Below, one piece after another: positions 50,541-60,306 of a DNA stretch of 64,000 nucleotides; the first letter of the stretch is position 1, and the number at the start of each line of letters is the position of its first letter. A program made the position numbers and the translations under genes. The stretch lies in assembly GCA_016293205.1 (NCBI GenBank), contig JAEDES010000004.1:1-64000 (forward strand). The letters are read 5' to 3'. This DNA is from Bacilli bacterium. Lineage in GTDB: Bacteria; Bacillota_I; Bacilli_A; RF39; UBA660. The notes below the pieces were generated by a model. The model was not told the origin of the DNA. It saw only the letters and a list, made by a program, of their open reading frames with translations, and searched no databases.

Positions 50541-52616
50541 ATGACAAAGACAAAAGAAGAAAAACTTCAAGCTAAAGAAGAAAAGAAAAAATTAAAAGAG
50601 GAAAGGAAAATAAAGAAGAAAAAAACTACTAAGACTGATACTAAAGAGATAAAAAACCTAACTGCAGTAAAAGATAACTCTACTGATGAGGTACTTGAAA
50701 AGGTTAAAGAGAAGAAGTCCATATTTAATTTCTTTTTAAAATTAATATTATTTATTACTATTATTTCTAGTATTTATACTATTTATAGTTTAACTTTATT
50801 AGATTCTATTGAAAATATGCTTCGTTATATAGCGATGGGTATTATTGCTTTTATTGATTTATTATTAATATTAAAAGTATTCCATAAGAGTAAGAAAAAG
50901 AAGAAAAGAAAGAAAAAAGTTGGTACGATGATATTTATGATTATCTATATAATTATTTGTATTATTGTTAGTATACTTATTAACTTTATATATAATGAAA
51001 TATCTAAAATTAATAAAGATGTTGTAACCTACTCTTCTAGTTTAGTTACTATGGCTACTAATAATGCTCAAAAGATTAGTGATATTAAGAATTATAAAAT
51101 AGCAATATTAGATGATGAAAAATCTCCTGAAGGATATATTATTCCACAAGAGATTGTTAGTGAACATAATTTAAATGATGAAAATCAATTAGTAAAATAT
51201 TCTGACTACTCTACTATGGTTGTTGATTTATATGCTGATGAAATCGATGCAATGCTTATTTCTAGTAGTTATGTTGAAATGTTTGAAGTAATTTCTGGAT
51301 ATGAAAATATTGCTACTGATACTAAAGTTATTATTAGTAAAGAAAAAGATATGAAAAAGACTGAAACATCTCAAAAGGAGATAGCTTCTTCTAATAAGTC
51401 AGTTACTGAACCATTTACTATGTTATTAATGGGAATTGATTCTACTGCTGAAGTTTTAACTAAGAATGCTATTGCAAATGGAGATACATTAATCTTACTT
51501 ACATTTAATCCTAAAACATTAAATGCAACTATGGTATCTATTCCAAGAGATAGTTACTTACCTATTGCATGTTGGCCTGGTAAAGATGAAAATAAGATTA
51601 CTCATGCCGCTGCATATGGTAATGATTGTATGATGAATACAATTCAAGATTTCTTTGGAGTAAATATTGATTATTATGCAAAGATTAACTTTAAAGGTTT
51701 AGTTAAATTAGTTGATGCTGTTGGTGGTGTTGAAGTTGATGTACCTCATACCTTATGTACTGATAACTCTAACCGTGAAGACACAGTATGTATTCAAGCT
51801 GGTAGACAAACACTTAATGGTGAACAAGCATTAACTTTTGCAAGAAATAGAAAACAACTTGCTAATGGTGATTTTGGTAGAGCTGAACACCAACAAGAAA
51901 TTATTATGGCTCTAATTAATAAAATGAGAACAATTACTGAAGTATCTAAGTTTAGAACAATATTAAATACTGTTTCTAATAGTTTAGATACTAACCTTAC
52001 TACTAAACAAATATTAGAATTCTATAATGTTGGAAAAGATATTATTAAACGTAGTAGTGAACAATCTGATTTAATCAATATTCAACAAATGTTTTTAAGT
52101 GGTGCTGATCAAATGATTTATGATGAACGTATGAGAATGGTTCTTTATAACTATGTACCTAATACAAGAAGTAGAGATGCAATTGTTCAAGCAATGAAAG
52201 AAAATCTAGAATTGGTACCTCATAAAAATATTACTGAATTTAGTTTCTCAATTAATAAAGTATATGAGAAGACCATTATTGGTAAAGGATATGCTACTAC
52301 TGGTACTTATTCATTACTTCCAAGTTTTATTGGATTGTCTAAAGCTCAAGCTACTGCAAGAGCAGAATCACTTGGATTAAATTATGAATTTGTTGGTGAT
52401 GGAGAAACTGTTATTAATCAAAATTATCCAGAAAGAAAAAGAATTGATAAGATTGGGAAAAATAAATTAGTATTAACATTAAATAAAAAAGTTGTTATAG
52501 AAGAAGATGATGAAGAGGAAGAATCAAAAGATAAGGAAACTTCAAAAGAAGATAAGCCTTCTAATGAAACTCCTAAAACAGAAGAACCTTCTACTCCATC
52601 AACTGAAACAGAGTAA
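50541..52616 (+). CDS. LytR-CpsA-Psr family glycopolymer transferase with PASTA domain
   Basis: LCP enzymes move lipid-linked glycopolymers (teichoic acid, capsule) onto peptidoglycan outside the cell. Seen: about 691 residues. The basic cytoplasmic part contains NLTAVKDNSTDE. Three membrane segments span about 55-160 with KKKKKRKKK between the second and third. An alpha/beta accessory domain (about 185-275) precedes the LCP domain (about 295-520), which has LLMGIDS, SIPRDSYL, AVGGVEVDVP and FARNRKQLANGDFGRAEHQQ with the lipid/metal-binding Asp and Arg. One PASTA repeat is near 590-650, and an acidic Ser/Thr/Pro tail follows. ATG 50541 is preferred (GGAGG six bases upstream). Confidence 0.9.
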   Translation: MTKTKEEKLQAKEEKKKLKEERKIKKKKTTKTDTKEIKNLTAVKDNSTDEVLEKVKEKKSIFNFFLKLILFITIISSIYTIYSLTLLDSIENMLRYIAMGIIAFIDLLLILKVFHKSKKKKKRKKKVGTMIFMIIYIIICIIVSILINFIYNEISKINKDVVTYSSSLVTMATNNAQKISDIKNYKIAILDDEKSPEGYIIPQEIVSEHNLNDENQLVKYSDYSTMVVDLYADEIDAMLISSSYVEMFEVISGYENIATDTKVIISKEKDMKKTETSQKEIASSNKSVTEPFTMLLMGIDSTAEVLTKNAIANGDTLILLTFNPKTLNATMVSIPRDSYLPIACWPGKDENKITHAAAYGNDCMMNTIQDFFGVNIDYYAKINFKGLVKLVDAVGGVEVDVPHTLCTDNSNREDTVCIQAGRQTLNGEQALTFARNRKQLANGDFGRAEHQQEIIMALINKMRTITEVSKFRTILNTVSNSLDTNLTTKQILEFYNVGKDIIKRSSEQSDLINIQQMFLSGADQMIYDERMRMVLYNYVPNTRSRDAIVQAMKENLELVPHKNITEFSFSINKVYEKTIIGKGYATTGTYSLLPSFIGLSKAQATARAESLGLNYEFVGDGETVINQNYPERKRIDKIGKNKLVLTLNKKVVIEEDDEEEESKDKETSKEDKPSNETPKTEEPSTPSTETE

Positions 52617-52620
52617 TAAG

Positions 52621-52646
52621 AAGATGACTTAGTCATCTTTTTTTAT
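52621..52646 (+). terminator. Terminator of the LCP gene
   Basis: AAGATGAC (52621-52628), loop TTA, GTCATCTT (52632-52639), then a run of T. Confidence 0.8.
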
Positions 52647-52658
52647 ATCTTTAAACAA

Positions 52659-52685
52659 ATAAAAATAGGCTTTTTAGCCTATTTT
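52659..52685 (-). terminator. Terminator of the anchored protein / LtaS operon
   Basis: Minus strand: AAAATAGGCT pairs with AGCCTATTTT (10 bp, loop of four) with a T-run. The stop codon of the gene at 52679 lies in the 5' arm. Confidence 0.8.
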
Positions 52686-53302
52686 AATTCTACTAGATAT
52701 AATTTAATACCATCTTTAATAAATGTTAATGCTGCGTTCTTTTGATATGATGAGAACTCTTCTGTTGTATAACTCCATCCTACATTTATCTTATATGCTT
52801 CATATTCAGTATTATTATAAATATATGTAGTTTTTTTTGTTGCATTTATTAATATTTCATCTACTTCTGGAAGTTTTTGAGTTCTATCTCCATAAATGTT
52901 ATTTTCAACATATTTATAATAAGTATCTTCTGCGTTTACTAAAAAGTTTTGAATAGCATTTGGATGTACGAAGTCTAATCCTCCAACATCTGTTTTTGCA
53001 CTTTTATCTGCTAATGAATAGAAATCATAAATAAACATTTCTGTTATTTTTTGTACATATAATTTTTCATCTACTTCTTTAGCTTTTAAAATATCTTCTA
53101 ATTCTCTAAACATTGATTTATATCTTTTTGTTTTAGTATCTTTTAGATGATAATCATATTTTTCAATTGTATTTAGTATTTTAACTTCATCAACTTTTGT
53201 AGTTTTTGGTTTTAATGTTATAAATAATGCTACTACTGCTGCTATTAGTAATAATACTGCAATAATTATTATTACAATCTTTGGTCCTTTTTTTAATTTC
53301 AT
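52679..53302 (-). CDS. Single-pass membrane-anchored protein of unknown function
   Basis: Not recognised. Seen: 207 residues, a short basic start, a membrane segment at about 7-28 and an extracellular helical domain of about 175 residues without cysteines. Near the C-terminus there is a strand-rich part (YEAYKINVGWSYTTEEF). It follows the LtaS-like gene by 14 bases, with AGGAG upstream of its ATG, so it is in the same operon and may help that enzyme; that is inference from position only. Confidence 0.68.
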   Translation of the reverse strand: MKLKKGPKIVIIIIAVLLLIAAVVALFITLKPKTTKVDEVKILNTIEKYDYHLKDTKTKRYKSMFRELEDILKAKEVDEKLYVQKITEMFIYDFYSLADKSAKTDVGGLDFVHPNAIQNFLVNAEDTYYKYVENNIYGDRTQKLPEVDEILINATKKTTYIYNNTEYEAYKINVGWSYTTEEFSSYQKNAALTFIKDGIKLYLVELK

Positions 53303-53316
53303 ATAAGTTCTCCTTT

Positions 53317-55392
53317 CTATTCTTGGATATTTTTCATTTGACTTTCTTCTTTTGGATTTAATAAGTCAAATACAATTATGTCATTGGATACATCTAATAA
53401 TTCAGTTGTATAAGCATTATTCTTTTTAATTTCATCTTCGCTTATAGCTTCACCTGTTAGAGATAGATATTCTCCTTTTTGACTATTATAATATACTTTA
53501 TTTGTTACCCAATTTCCATTAGGGAAAACTACTATGTTATTTTCTTTAATATTGAAAATATCATGACCTAGTTGATATTTGTTATAGAAACCTAACATAT
53601 TACCAAGAGTTGGCATTACATCATACATTCCCATAACGTTTGTAACTTCTTTATTCATTTCAGTTCCATCCATGTCTTTTGTCCAGATAATGAATGGTAC
53701 TTTTCTTCCTAATTCATATTGATATGAATCATACTCTTTATAGTTTGGATCATCTTCATCTAAGATGTCATCATTTTCTTTATCATAGTTATATAGTAAA
53801 TTGTAATCTTTCTTTGATAAACGTGCATCATGGTCTCCGTAGATTATAAGCACTGTATTTTCTAATAGTCCTTCTGCATCTAATTTTTGGATAAATTCAC
53901 CTAAAGCCTCATCAGCATAGTGATATGATTTAAAGTAATTTCCTAGTTTAGTTCCTTCCATATAAGGATATGTTACTTCTACTGGATTACCATTTTCATC
54001 TTGTACTGTTTCTTTTATATCTACAGGGAATTCTCCATATTTATCTACATCTGAGAATGGTGTATGGTTTGTTAACATAATTAATAATCCATACCATGAT
54101 TCATGTTTTTTATTAATCTTTTTAATTTTTTCAACTGATTGTTCAAAGAATGATTTATCATTTAGACCAAGTCCAATTACATCTTCTTCAGGTACTTTGT
54201 AGTCTGCTTTACTGTAGAATCTATCATAACCTAAACTTTGATGCATTGTTCTTCTGTTCCAGAAGTCTGCATTATTAGCATGCATACTAAATGTATAATA
54301 TCCTTTTTCTTTTAAAAGACTTGGTGTTGATATATATTTTCTATTTGAGTATGATACAAATGCAGTTCCACTCTTTGTAGGCATTAGAGATGTATTATAA
54401 GTTAACTCTGCATCACTACTTGTACCTACACTTACTTGTGAATAGAAGTTTGAAAAATACATTCCTTCACTTACTAATTTATTTAAAGTTGGAGTTACTT
54501 CTTGTCCATTAAATGTCATTCCAATAGCGTTTGCTTGCATACTTTCTGCATGAATTGCAATAACATTTTTTCCTTCAAATATATTTGTATATTTATTTGT
54601 TTGAACTTCGTCTTTTCCTTCAAAGTATTGTTCAAATTTTGTTTTGGCTTTATCATATCCAAACATTGAATTAATCTTTGGTTGAATTGATACAATCAAG
54701 TCATTTCCTTGATATACATATATACCGAATCTCATTACTATGTATTCTTTATTCCATTGTTTTGCAAATCTTGATACATCTAGAGTTGTCATTGTTAGTA
54801 AAAATAAAATAGCAAGGGCAAATCCTACAGATGCTGTCTTTAAAGAACGCTTCTTTCTTTCTGATTTTACTTCTACTCTTTTATAATAATTTGTTTTCTT
54901 TAATTTTAAATGTACATAATACATTGTAATTGGTGAAAGAATATAAATTAAATCTTTTAATTGTAAGACGTTTTCTACTACTGCATCTCCTACTGCACCA
55001 ACATATTGTGTTAGTGATAACATTGAAATTGATGCGAATGATGTATAGAAAGTATAATAAACAGAATTTATCATACATATTGCAGTTAAGAAAATATTCA
55101 TTCCCATGTAATATGCAAAACGATGTTTTGGTTTAAATAAATATCCTAATGATCCTAATATAATTACAACTGCTAAATCTGCTATTATTGGTTTAATTGA
55201 TAAGTAATTTTCTAAGGTGTTCATGCAGAAGAATCTTAATAAAGTTGAAGATAAAACAGTTGTTAGAACAAAAGTAATAAATAAGATATTATTTTTAAAA
55301 TACTCTTTATGTAAATTTTCTGTTTTTACTCTTTTTATATATTTTTTTATTTTGTCTTTTGTTTTCTTTAAGCTAACTTTTAATCTCTTCAT
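53317..55392 (-). CDS. Lipoteichoic acid synthase-like sulfatase-fold enzyme
   Basis: Polymerises or transfers glycerol phosphate from phosphatidylglycerol outside the membrane. Seen: 691 residues; a basic N-terminus; five membrane segments (about 35-210); an extracellular alkaline-phosphatase-fold domain from about 270. Catalytic residues can be placed by comparison with Staphylococcus aureus LtaS. They are Glu283 (HAES), the nucleophile Thr324 in SVGTSSDAE, His443 in TNHTPF and Asp520-His521 in YGDHD. An acidic insertion is near 545-560. Inferred: makes lipoteichoic acid or a related glycerol-phosphate decoration; the lipid kinase at 19117-20049 could recycle its diacylglycerol. Confidence 0.92.
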   Translation of the reverse strand: MKRLKVSLKKTKDKIKKYIKRVKTENLHKEYFKNNILFITFVLTTVLSSTLLRFFCMNTLENYLSIKPIIADLAVVIILGSLGYLFKPKHRFAYYMGMNIFLTAICMINSVYYTFYTSFASISMLSLTQYVGAVGDAVVENVLQLKDLIYILSPITMYYVHLKLKKTNYYKRVEVKSERKKRSLKTASVGFALAILFLLTMTTLDVSRFAKQWNKEYIVMRFGIYVYQGNDLIVSIQPKINSMFGYDKAKTKFEQYFEGKDEVQTNKYTNIFEGKNVIAIHAESMQANAIGMTFNGQEVTPTLNKLVSEGMYFSNFYSQVSVGTSSDAELTYNTSLMPTKSGTAFVSYSNRKYISTPSLLKEKGYYTFSMHANNADFWNRRTMHQSLGYDRFYSKADYKVPEEDVIGLGLNDKSFFEQSVEKIKKINKKHESWYGLLIMLTNHTPFSDVDKYGEFPVDIKETVQDENGNPVEVTYPYMEGTKLGNYFKSYHYADEALGEFIQKLDAEGLLENTVLIIYGDHDARLSKKDYNLLYNYDKENDDILDEDDPNYKEYDSYQYELGRKVPFIIWTKDMDGTEMNKEVTNVMGMYDVMPTLGNMLGFYNKYQLGHDIFNIKENNIVVFPNGNWVTNKVYYNSQKGEYLSLTGEAISEDEIKKNNAYTTELLDVSNDIIVFDLLNPKEESQMKNIQE

Positions 55393-55454
55393 TATCTTAT
55401 ACCTCGCTTATTTTATTATATCACTAGGTGGATGTTTTTTCAATTATTTATAAA

Positions 55455-55482
55455 AAAGAAAAAAGAATCAAGTGATTCTTTT
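55455..55482 (-). terminator. Terminator of the YihY gene
   Basis: Minus strand: AAAAGAATCA pairs with TGATTCTTTT (10 bp, 2-base centre), followed by T. It is adjacent to the stop codon. Confidence 0.75.
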
Positions 55483-56308
55483 ATTCAATATTTTCTTGTT
55501 GTTTTAAGTGATATTCTCCAGCATTTAGACCCATACCTAAAACAAAGATATATGATAAGATATAAACCCATAATAGTAATACTAAAATATTTGAAATACT
55601 TCCATAAAATATTGAGTAACTTGCAAATGTTCCAATATAGAATGAATATATTTCTGTTGCTAGAACCCAACCTATTGTTGTGAATATTGCTCCTTTTCTA
55701 GTTGTTATACTAGCTACTTTTTCATCAGGTGCTATTGTATATAATAGACGAATATTTCCATATAGGATGAAAATAGTAATTGGATATTTTAATAATTGAT
55801 AGATTTGATAGATTATTTCTATTGGTTTAAAATCTTCTAAATAGTATCTTAATAAGGCAAAGATTGTATCTCCACATACTGGTACTATAAATAAGAATAA
55901 GAATAATCCTAACATAATGAATATCATCATTATAGCTTTTAATCTTCTTTTTAAAATACTATCTGGTTCTAATTTATATATTTCGTTTGATGTTATTATC
56001 ATCGAGTGTGTTCCATTGGATGCTAATAGGAATGCTGATATAAAGAAGACTGCGATATTAAAGTTAAATCCTTGTCCTCCTAATATGTCTGTTAAAACAT
56101 CGGCAATATCTTTTGGAATTGATGAAGATATTGTTAATTTTACGGCATCCATTGGGATATTTAAACTATTTGTAATTACTCCAACTAAGGCTATTGTTGG
56201 AATTATTGACATAACAAGAAAAAAAGCAAGCTGACCAGGTAAAATCCTCATCTCTGGCTTTCTTATTATCTTGATAAGTTCTTTTAAAAAGCCTCTTGCT
56301 TGCTCCAT
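55481..56308 (-). CDS. YihY/BrkB-family inner membrane protein
   Basis: Seen: 275 residues with six or seven membrane segments. The family features are LPGQLAFFLVMSIIPTIALVGVI near the N-terminus, LLASNGTHSMI in the middle, and FYIGTFASYSIFYGSISNILVLLLWVYI with GMGLNAGEYHL near the end. Known: once annotated as RNase BN, this family (YihY, BrkB) is a membrane protein group of uncertain function, possibly linked to lipid transport. It follows the sensor gene by 11 bases, so the two are in one operon. Confidence 0.88.
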   Translation of the reverse strand: MEQARGFLKELIKIIRKPEMRILPGQLAFFLVMSIIPTIALVGVITNSLNIPMDAVKLTISSSIPKDIADVLTDILGGQGFNFNIAVFFISAFLLASNGTHSMIITSNEIYKLEPDSILKRRLKAIMMIFIMLGLFLFLFIVPVCGDTIFALLRYYLEDFKPIEIIYQIYQLLKYPITIFILYGNIRLLYTIAPDEKVASITTRKGAIFTTIGWVLATEIYSFYIGTFASYSIFYGSISNILVLLLWVYILSYIFVLGMGLNAGEYHLKQQENIE

Positions 56309-56319
56309 AATACTTTTTC

Positions 56320-58362
56320 CTACCTATATTCTTCTTTATTTGTAATCATTTCTAAAGTAGCTTCATTGATAGCATCATCTAATGTTTTAATTTCATCAGT
56401 GATCATGCTATAACCAATAGCTGCTCCAAATTCATGTGGAAGTGATTTCATTTCTTTTTCTAACTTCTTAGTGTATGTTGCGATTTGTCTATCACTATAA
56501 CCTACTAAGTAGATTAAGAATTCATTTCCGTCAGTTCTGATTACTTCACTATTTTCTAATTGAGTATTAACTAAAATACTTGCGGCTTTAATGATTAATT
56601 GGTCCCCTTCTTCGTGACCATAGTTGTCATTAACATATTTAACATTGTTTAAGTCAACCATAACGATTGATTGTGGGAATACTTTGCAATCTTCCCATTC
56701 ATTCATTTTAGCATTTAAATAATTTCTATTCTTTAATGAAGTTAACATATCTGTATATTTGTGTCTATCAGATGCTTTAATCTTTTTAACTTCATTTTTC
56801 TTCTTTATAATTAACCAAATTACTCCAAATGAAATTAATGGTATAAAGATAATTGCTAAAACAATTGTATATACTTGTTCAAATGTAGAATCTTCTAAGA
56901 TTGAAGCATTCATTCTTTCAATACCTGTATTTCTATAGTTATAGTAAGAATTTGTATTGATTATATAATTAAATAAATTAAAGAATGCTTTGTTATCTGA
57001 TTTTACCATAAACTTATAATCATTCATCATTGTATCTTTATAGATTAAGTTATAATCTTTAAATTTAGATTTTTGATAATGAGAATAGATTTCATAATCA
57101 ACTACAATAAGATAATCTTCTGCTTTTTTAACTAAGTCATCTAAATTATCATATGTTTTTATTTTAGCTCGAGAATTATTACTAAAGTAATGATATAGTG
57201 AGTTATCTTCTAACATGATAATTTTTTGTCCTTTTAAACTTTCGAATGATGTTACTACGTGATTATCTTTTTGTTTTCCTAGTACAACATAGTCTTCAAT
57301 AAATGTTGATACTGTTGGAGTATATTTATTATTTGAAATGTTGTAGTAATCAAAGAATACATCTACATCACCTTTTTTAACAGCTTTTTCTAAAGCTTCT
57401 GGAGATGAATATTTCTTATATTTGAAATTAATATTTGCTAAACGAGCAATTCTATCAACATATTCTCCAGCAATACCTGCTACTTTTCCATTTACTTTGA
57501 TTTCATATGGTTCATTTTCAATAAATCCATATACATAGTTTTTAGATATTAAAGATGCTTTTTCTTTAGCATTTAATTTATTAACATCTAAATAGAAATC
57601 TAAGTATGCAGCATTATATTCTTCTACATATTTTGTTAAACGCCATTTATTATAATATTTAGTTACAATCTTATTAAGTTTTTCATTATTATTACTTAAT
57701 GTTAGAACAATAGTCTTTTGCATTTCATTAAAATAATAGTTAATTGAATATTTATCGTTTTCAATTACGTAGTTTAAATACATAATATTTGGAATGATAA
57801 TCATATTTACTTCATTATTATCTAATGATGTATATAGTTCTTCAATCTTTCCATATTTTTTATATGATAAGTTTGTTCCACTCTTTAAGTAATAACTTAC
57901 ATCTGATGCATCTTCATCAAATACACCAATTGTCATATTCTTCATGTCTTTAATATGACTAATTCTTTGATATTCTTTACCTACTGCAATATAGTTATCA
58001 GTAAATAAATATAAATCTTTTTCTGATAGTTCTTCACCATTATCTAAAATTCTAATTCTAAAACTATCTGTTGTAGTCTCTGAACCTTTTAAGTATGGGA
58101 TTAAGTTAAATTCTAAGTCGATATCTTTTTGGAAGTCTTCTACGAAGTTAAAAATTAATCCTGAACCGTTTAATCCATATAATGGATAATCATTTACTAC
58201 TTCAAAGTCATATGTTTGATCTTTATTTGATTGTACCCATTGTTTTTCTTGGACTGTTAAGGTTGTTGTTTTATCTTGTTTATTATAATAACGATAGACA
58301 AAAAAGAAGGCTACTACAGCTATTATAAAAGCAAAGATTACTATATATAACTTTTTCTTCAT
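56320..58362 (-). CDS. Membrane sensor with solute-binding domains and degenerate GGDEF domain
   Basis: Seen: 680 residues. An N-terminal anchor at about 5-24 is followed by two extracellular solute-binding-protein-3-like domains (about 40-265 and 270-485), the second with NYVYGFIENEPYEI and GIAGEYVDRIARLA. A membrane segment lies at about 500-525 and a cytoplasmic GGDEF-family domain at about 545-680. The usual RxGGDEF site reads RTDGNEF, with Gly to Asp and Asp to Asn changes. MVDLNNVKYVNDNYGHEEGD upstream is normal. Inferred: it senses an amino acid or muropeptide; it may bind rather than make c-di-GMP, or make another product. Confidence 0.8.
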   Translation of the reverse strand: MKKKLYIVIFAFIIAVVAFFFVYRYYNKQDKTTTLTVQEKQWVQSNKDQTYDFEVVNDYPLYGLNGSGLIFNFVEDFQKDIDLEFNLIPYLKGSETTTDSFRIRILDNGEELSEKDLYLFTDNYIAVGKEYQRISHIKDMKNMTIGVFDEDASDVSYYLKSGTNLSYKKYGKIEELYTSLDNNEVNMIIIPNIMYLNYVIENDKYSINYYFNEMQKTIVLTLSNNNEKLNKIVTKYYNKWRLTKYVEEYNAAYLDFYLDVNKLNAKEKASLISKNYVYGFIENEPYEIKVNGKVAGIAGEYVDRIARLANINFKYKKYSSPEALEKAVKKGDVDVFFDYYNISNNKYTPTVSTFIEDYVVLGKQKDNHVVTSFESLKGQKIIMLEDNSLYHYFSNNSRAKIKTYDNLDDLVKKAEDYLIVVDYEIYSHYQKSKFKDYNLIYKDTMMNDYKFMVKSDNKAFFNLFNYIINTNSYYNYRNTGIERMNASILEDSTFEQVYTIVLAIIFIPLISFGVIWLIIKKKNEVKKIKASDRHKYTDMLTSLKNRNYLNAKMNEWEDCKVFPQSIVMVDLNNVKYVNDNYGHEEGDQLIIKAASILVNTQLENSEVIRTDGNEFLIYLVGYSDRQIATYTKKLEKEMKSLPHEFGAAIGYSMITDEIKTLDDAINEATLEMITNKEEYR

Positions 58363-58376
58363 CTTCTGTACTCCTT

Positions 58377-58823
58377 CTATGCTCTATCTTTTGTCCATGT
58401 AAATCCATCTTTATTTTGATGTTTGTATCCAATAATTGGGAAATCAGTTGCATCTGTTTCTTTCTTTAAGAATACTTGTATATCATAGTAGTTTAATTGT
58501 TTTTCAGCAAATAATTCAAAGATTTTTTTAGAATTATCTTTAGCTACTGATGATGAAATATCAGGGTTAACAATCATTGTTATATTAATAATTCTTCCTG
58601 ATGTTCTTACTTCTACTTTTGATACAAAATCTTTTAGTTTTTCTTGAATTTGTTTATCTAAATCTTCTGCTAGTTTAACTTCTTCAATACCGTCTAAACG
58701 ATTACCATATATAGCTCCACCACTTGGGTAAAGAATATTTTTTAGTTGAATTGCAGCTACTAAAGCTACTAAAAATACAGTAATAACTACAAGTAATTTT
58801 TTATTTCTTTTAATAAAATTCAT
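58377..58823 (-). CDS. Small membrane-anchored protein of unknown function
   Basis: Not recognised. Seen: 148 residues, a membrane segment at about 9-28, then an extracellular alpha/beta domain with SGRIINITMIVNPDIS and YYDIQVFLKK strands. The fold pattern (strand-helix-strand with a C-terminal YKH...WTKD end) resembles small wall-associated anchored domains, but no family is certain. It precedes the sensor gene by 14 bases, so both belong to the operon started by the promoter at 58846-58874 and could work together. Confidence 0.68.
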   Translation of the reverse strand: MNFIKRNKKLLVVITVFLVALVAAIQLKNILYPSGGAIYGNRLDGIEEVKLAEDLDKQIQEKLKDFVSKVEVRTSGRIINITMIVNPDISSSVAKDNSKKIFELFAEKQLNYYDIQVFLKKETDATDFPIIGYKHQNKDGFTWTKDRA

Positions 58824-58845
58824 ATTATCACATCCTAGTATTTTT

Positions 58846-58874
58846 ATTATACACTATGTATTATTCTTTTTCAA
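58846..58874 (-). promoter_or_regulatory. Promoter of the anchored protein / sensor / YihY operon
   Basis: Minus strand: -35 TTGAAA at 58869-58874, a 17-bp spacer and -10 TATAAT at 58846-58851, directly after the gatB stop codon. No terminator separates gatB from it, so read-through from gatCAB is also possible. Confidence 0.75.
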
Positions 58875-58878
58875 TGAA

Positions 58879-60306
58879 CTATTTGTTCGATAATTCTTCT
58901 TTAAGAATTTCAGTTGCCATTTGTGGATTTGCTGATCCTTTAGTTTCTTTCATTACTTGTCCCATGAAGAATTTTAAGGCTCTATCAGGACGTTCCTTAT
59001 AATCAGCAATACCTTGTGGATTTGCTTCAATTATTTTTACAATTACTTCTCTAATTGCAGAATCATCTGTTATATTTTCAATACCTGAGTCTTTAATTAT
59101 TTTTTCAATTGAATCAGTTGATTCTAAAATCTTATCAATAATATCTTTTAAGTTTTTACTTGTTAAAGTATTATCTTCCATATTTTTGATAAGTTCAATA
59201 AATCTTTCTTTTGTAAGAGTTGTATCTGTTATTACTTTTTCATTTTTATTTAAGTATGCAGATATATCTCCTAATAATAAGTTAGATGCTATTTTGAAGT
59301 TTGTATTATCTTCTAACATTGTATTGAAATAATCACTTAATGGTCTATTTTGAATTAACTTATTAGCGTTTATTTCAGATACTCCTTTAGATACATAAAC
59401 TTCTCTTCTTTTATCTGGTAACATTGGGATTGTTTTCTTTACTTCTTCAATCATTTCATCTGTTACATATAAGTATGGAATATCTGGTTCTGGGAAATAT
59501 CGATAATCATTTCCTGTTTCCTTTACTCTCATTAGAACAGTATTGCCTAATTTATCATCATATCTTCTTGTTTGTTCTTGGAATGTTTCTCCTTTATCAA
59601 GAAGTTCTGCTTGACGAATAATTTCTTTTTCGATACTTACTCCAACATTTGAGATTGAACCAATATTTTTAATTTCGCATTTTGTTCCGAATGGATCAGA
59701 TTCATTTTTTCTAATAGATACGTTAGCATCTGCTCTCATTGAACCTTCTTCCATCTTACAATCACTAATATCACTATAGAATAATAATTCTTTTAATTTT
59801 TCTAAGTATAATTTAGCTTCTTCTGCTGTTGCAATACATGGTTTAGTTACTATTTCAATTAGAGGTACTCCTGCTCTATTAAAGTCTAGAAGTGTTTTAT
59901 TTCCTCTATGAGTAGACTTACATGTATCTTCTTCAATATGCATTTCTAAGATCTCAATCTTTTTCTTTGTACCGTTTACATCAATTTCAACATATCCATC
60001 ATATCCGATTGGAGTTCTAGATTGAGTAATTTGATAGTTCTTTGAGTTATCTGGATAGAAATAATTCTTTCTATCAAAATGCATTTCTCTTCTTATTTTA
60101 CAATTTAGGACTGTTGCTGCCTTAATTGCTAAGTTTACTACTTCTTTATTTAAAGTTGGTAGTGTTCCTGGATATCCTAAATCAATAACGTTTGTTAATG
60201 AGTTAGCCATTTCTCCATAACCATTTACTGATGGTGAAAATATTTTTGTTTTTGTTTTTAATTCTACGTGTACTTCAATACCGATTGTTGGAATATAATT
60301 AGTCAT
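58879..60306 (-). CDS. gatB: Asp/Glu-tRNA(Asn/Gln) amidotransferase subunit B
   Basis: GatB binds the mischarged tRNA and phosphorylates the carboxylate before amidation. Seen: 475 residues from ATG 60306 (GAGGTG upstream, in the end of gatA). The N-terminal cradle has TIGIEVHVELKTKTKIFSP and YPDNSKNYQITQ. RADANVSIR with CEIKNIGS is near 200-220, EPDIPYLYV is near 270, and the YqeY-like C-terminal tail domain ends with GSANPQMATEIL. Indirect Gln-tRNA (and perhaps Asn-tRNA) synthesis is thus expected. It overlaps gatA by 8 bases. Confidence 0.96.
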   Translation of the reverse strand: MTNYIPTIGIEVHVELKTKTKIFSPSVNGYGEMANSLTNVIDLGYPGTLPTLNKEVVNLAIKAATVLNCKIRREMHFDRKNYFYPDNSKNYQITQSRTPIGYDGYVEIDVNGTKKKIEILEMHIEEDTCKSTHRGNKTLLDFNRAGVPLIEIVTKPCIATAEEAKLYLEKLKELLFYSDISDCKMEEGSMRADANVSIRKNESDPFGTKCEIKNIGSISNVGVSIEKEIIRQAELLDKGETFQEQTRRYDDKLGNTVLMRVKETGNDYRYFPEPDIPYLYVTDEMIEEVKKTIPMLPDKRREVYVSKGVSEINANKLIQNRPLSDYFNTMLEDNTNFKIASNLLLGDISAYLNKNEKVITDTTLTKERFIELIKNMEDNTLTSKNLKDIIDKILESTDSIEKIIKDSGIENITDDSAIREVIVKIIEANPQGIADYKERPDRALKFFMGQVMKETKGSANPQMATEILKEELSNK

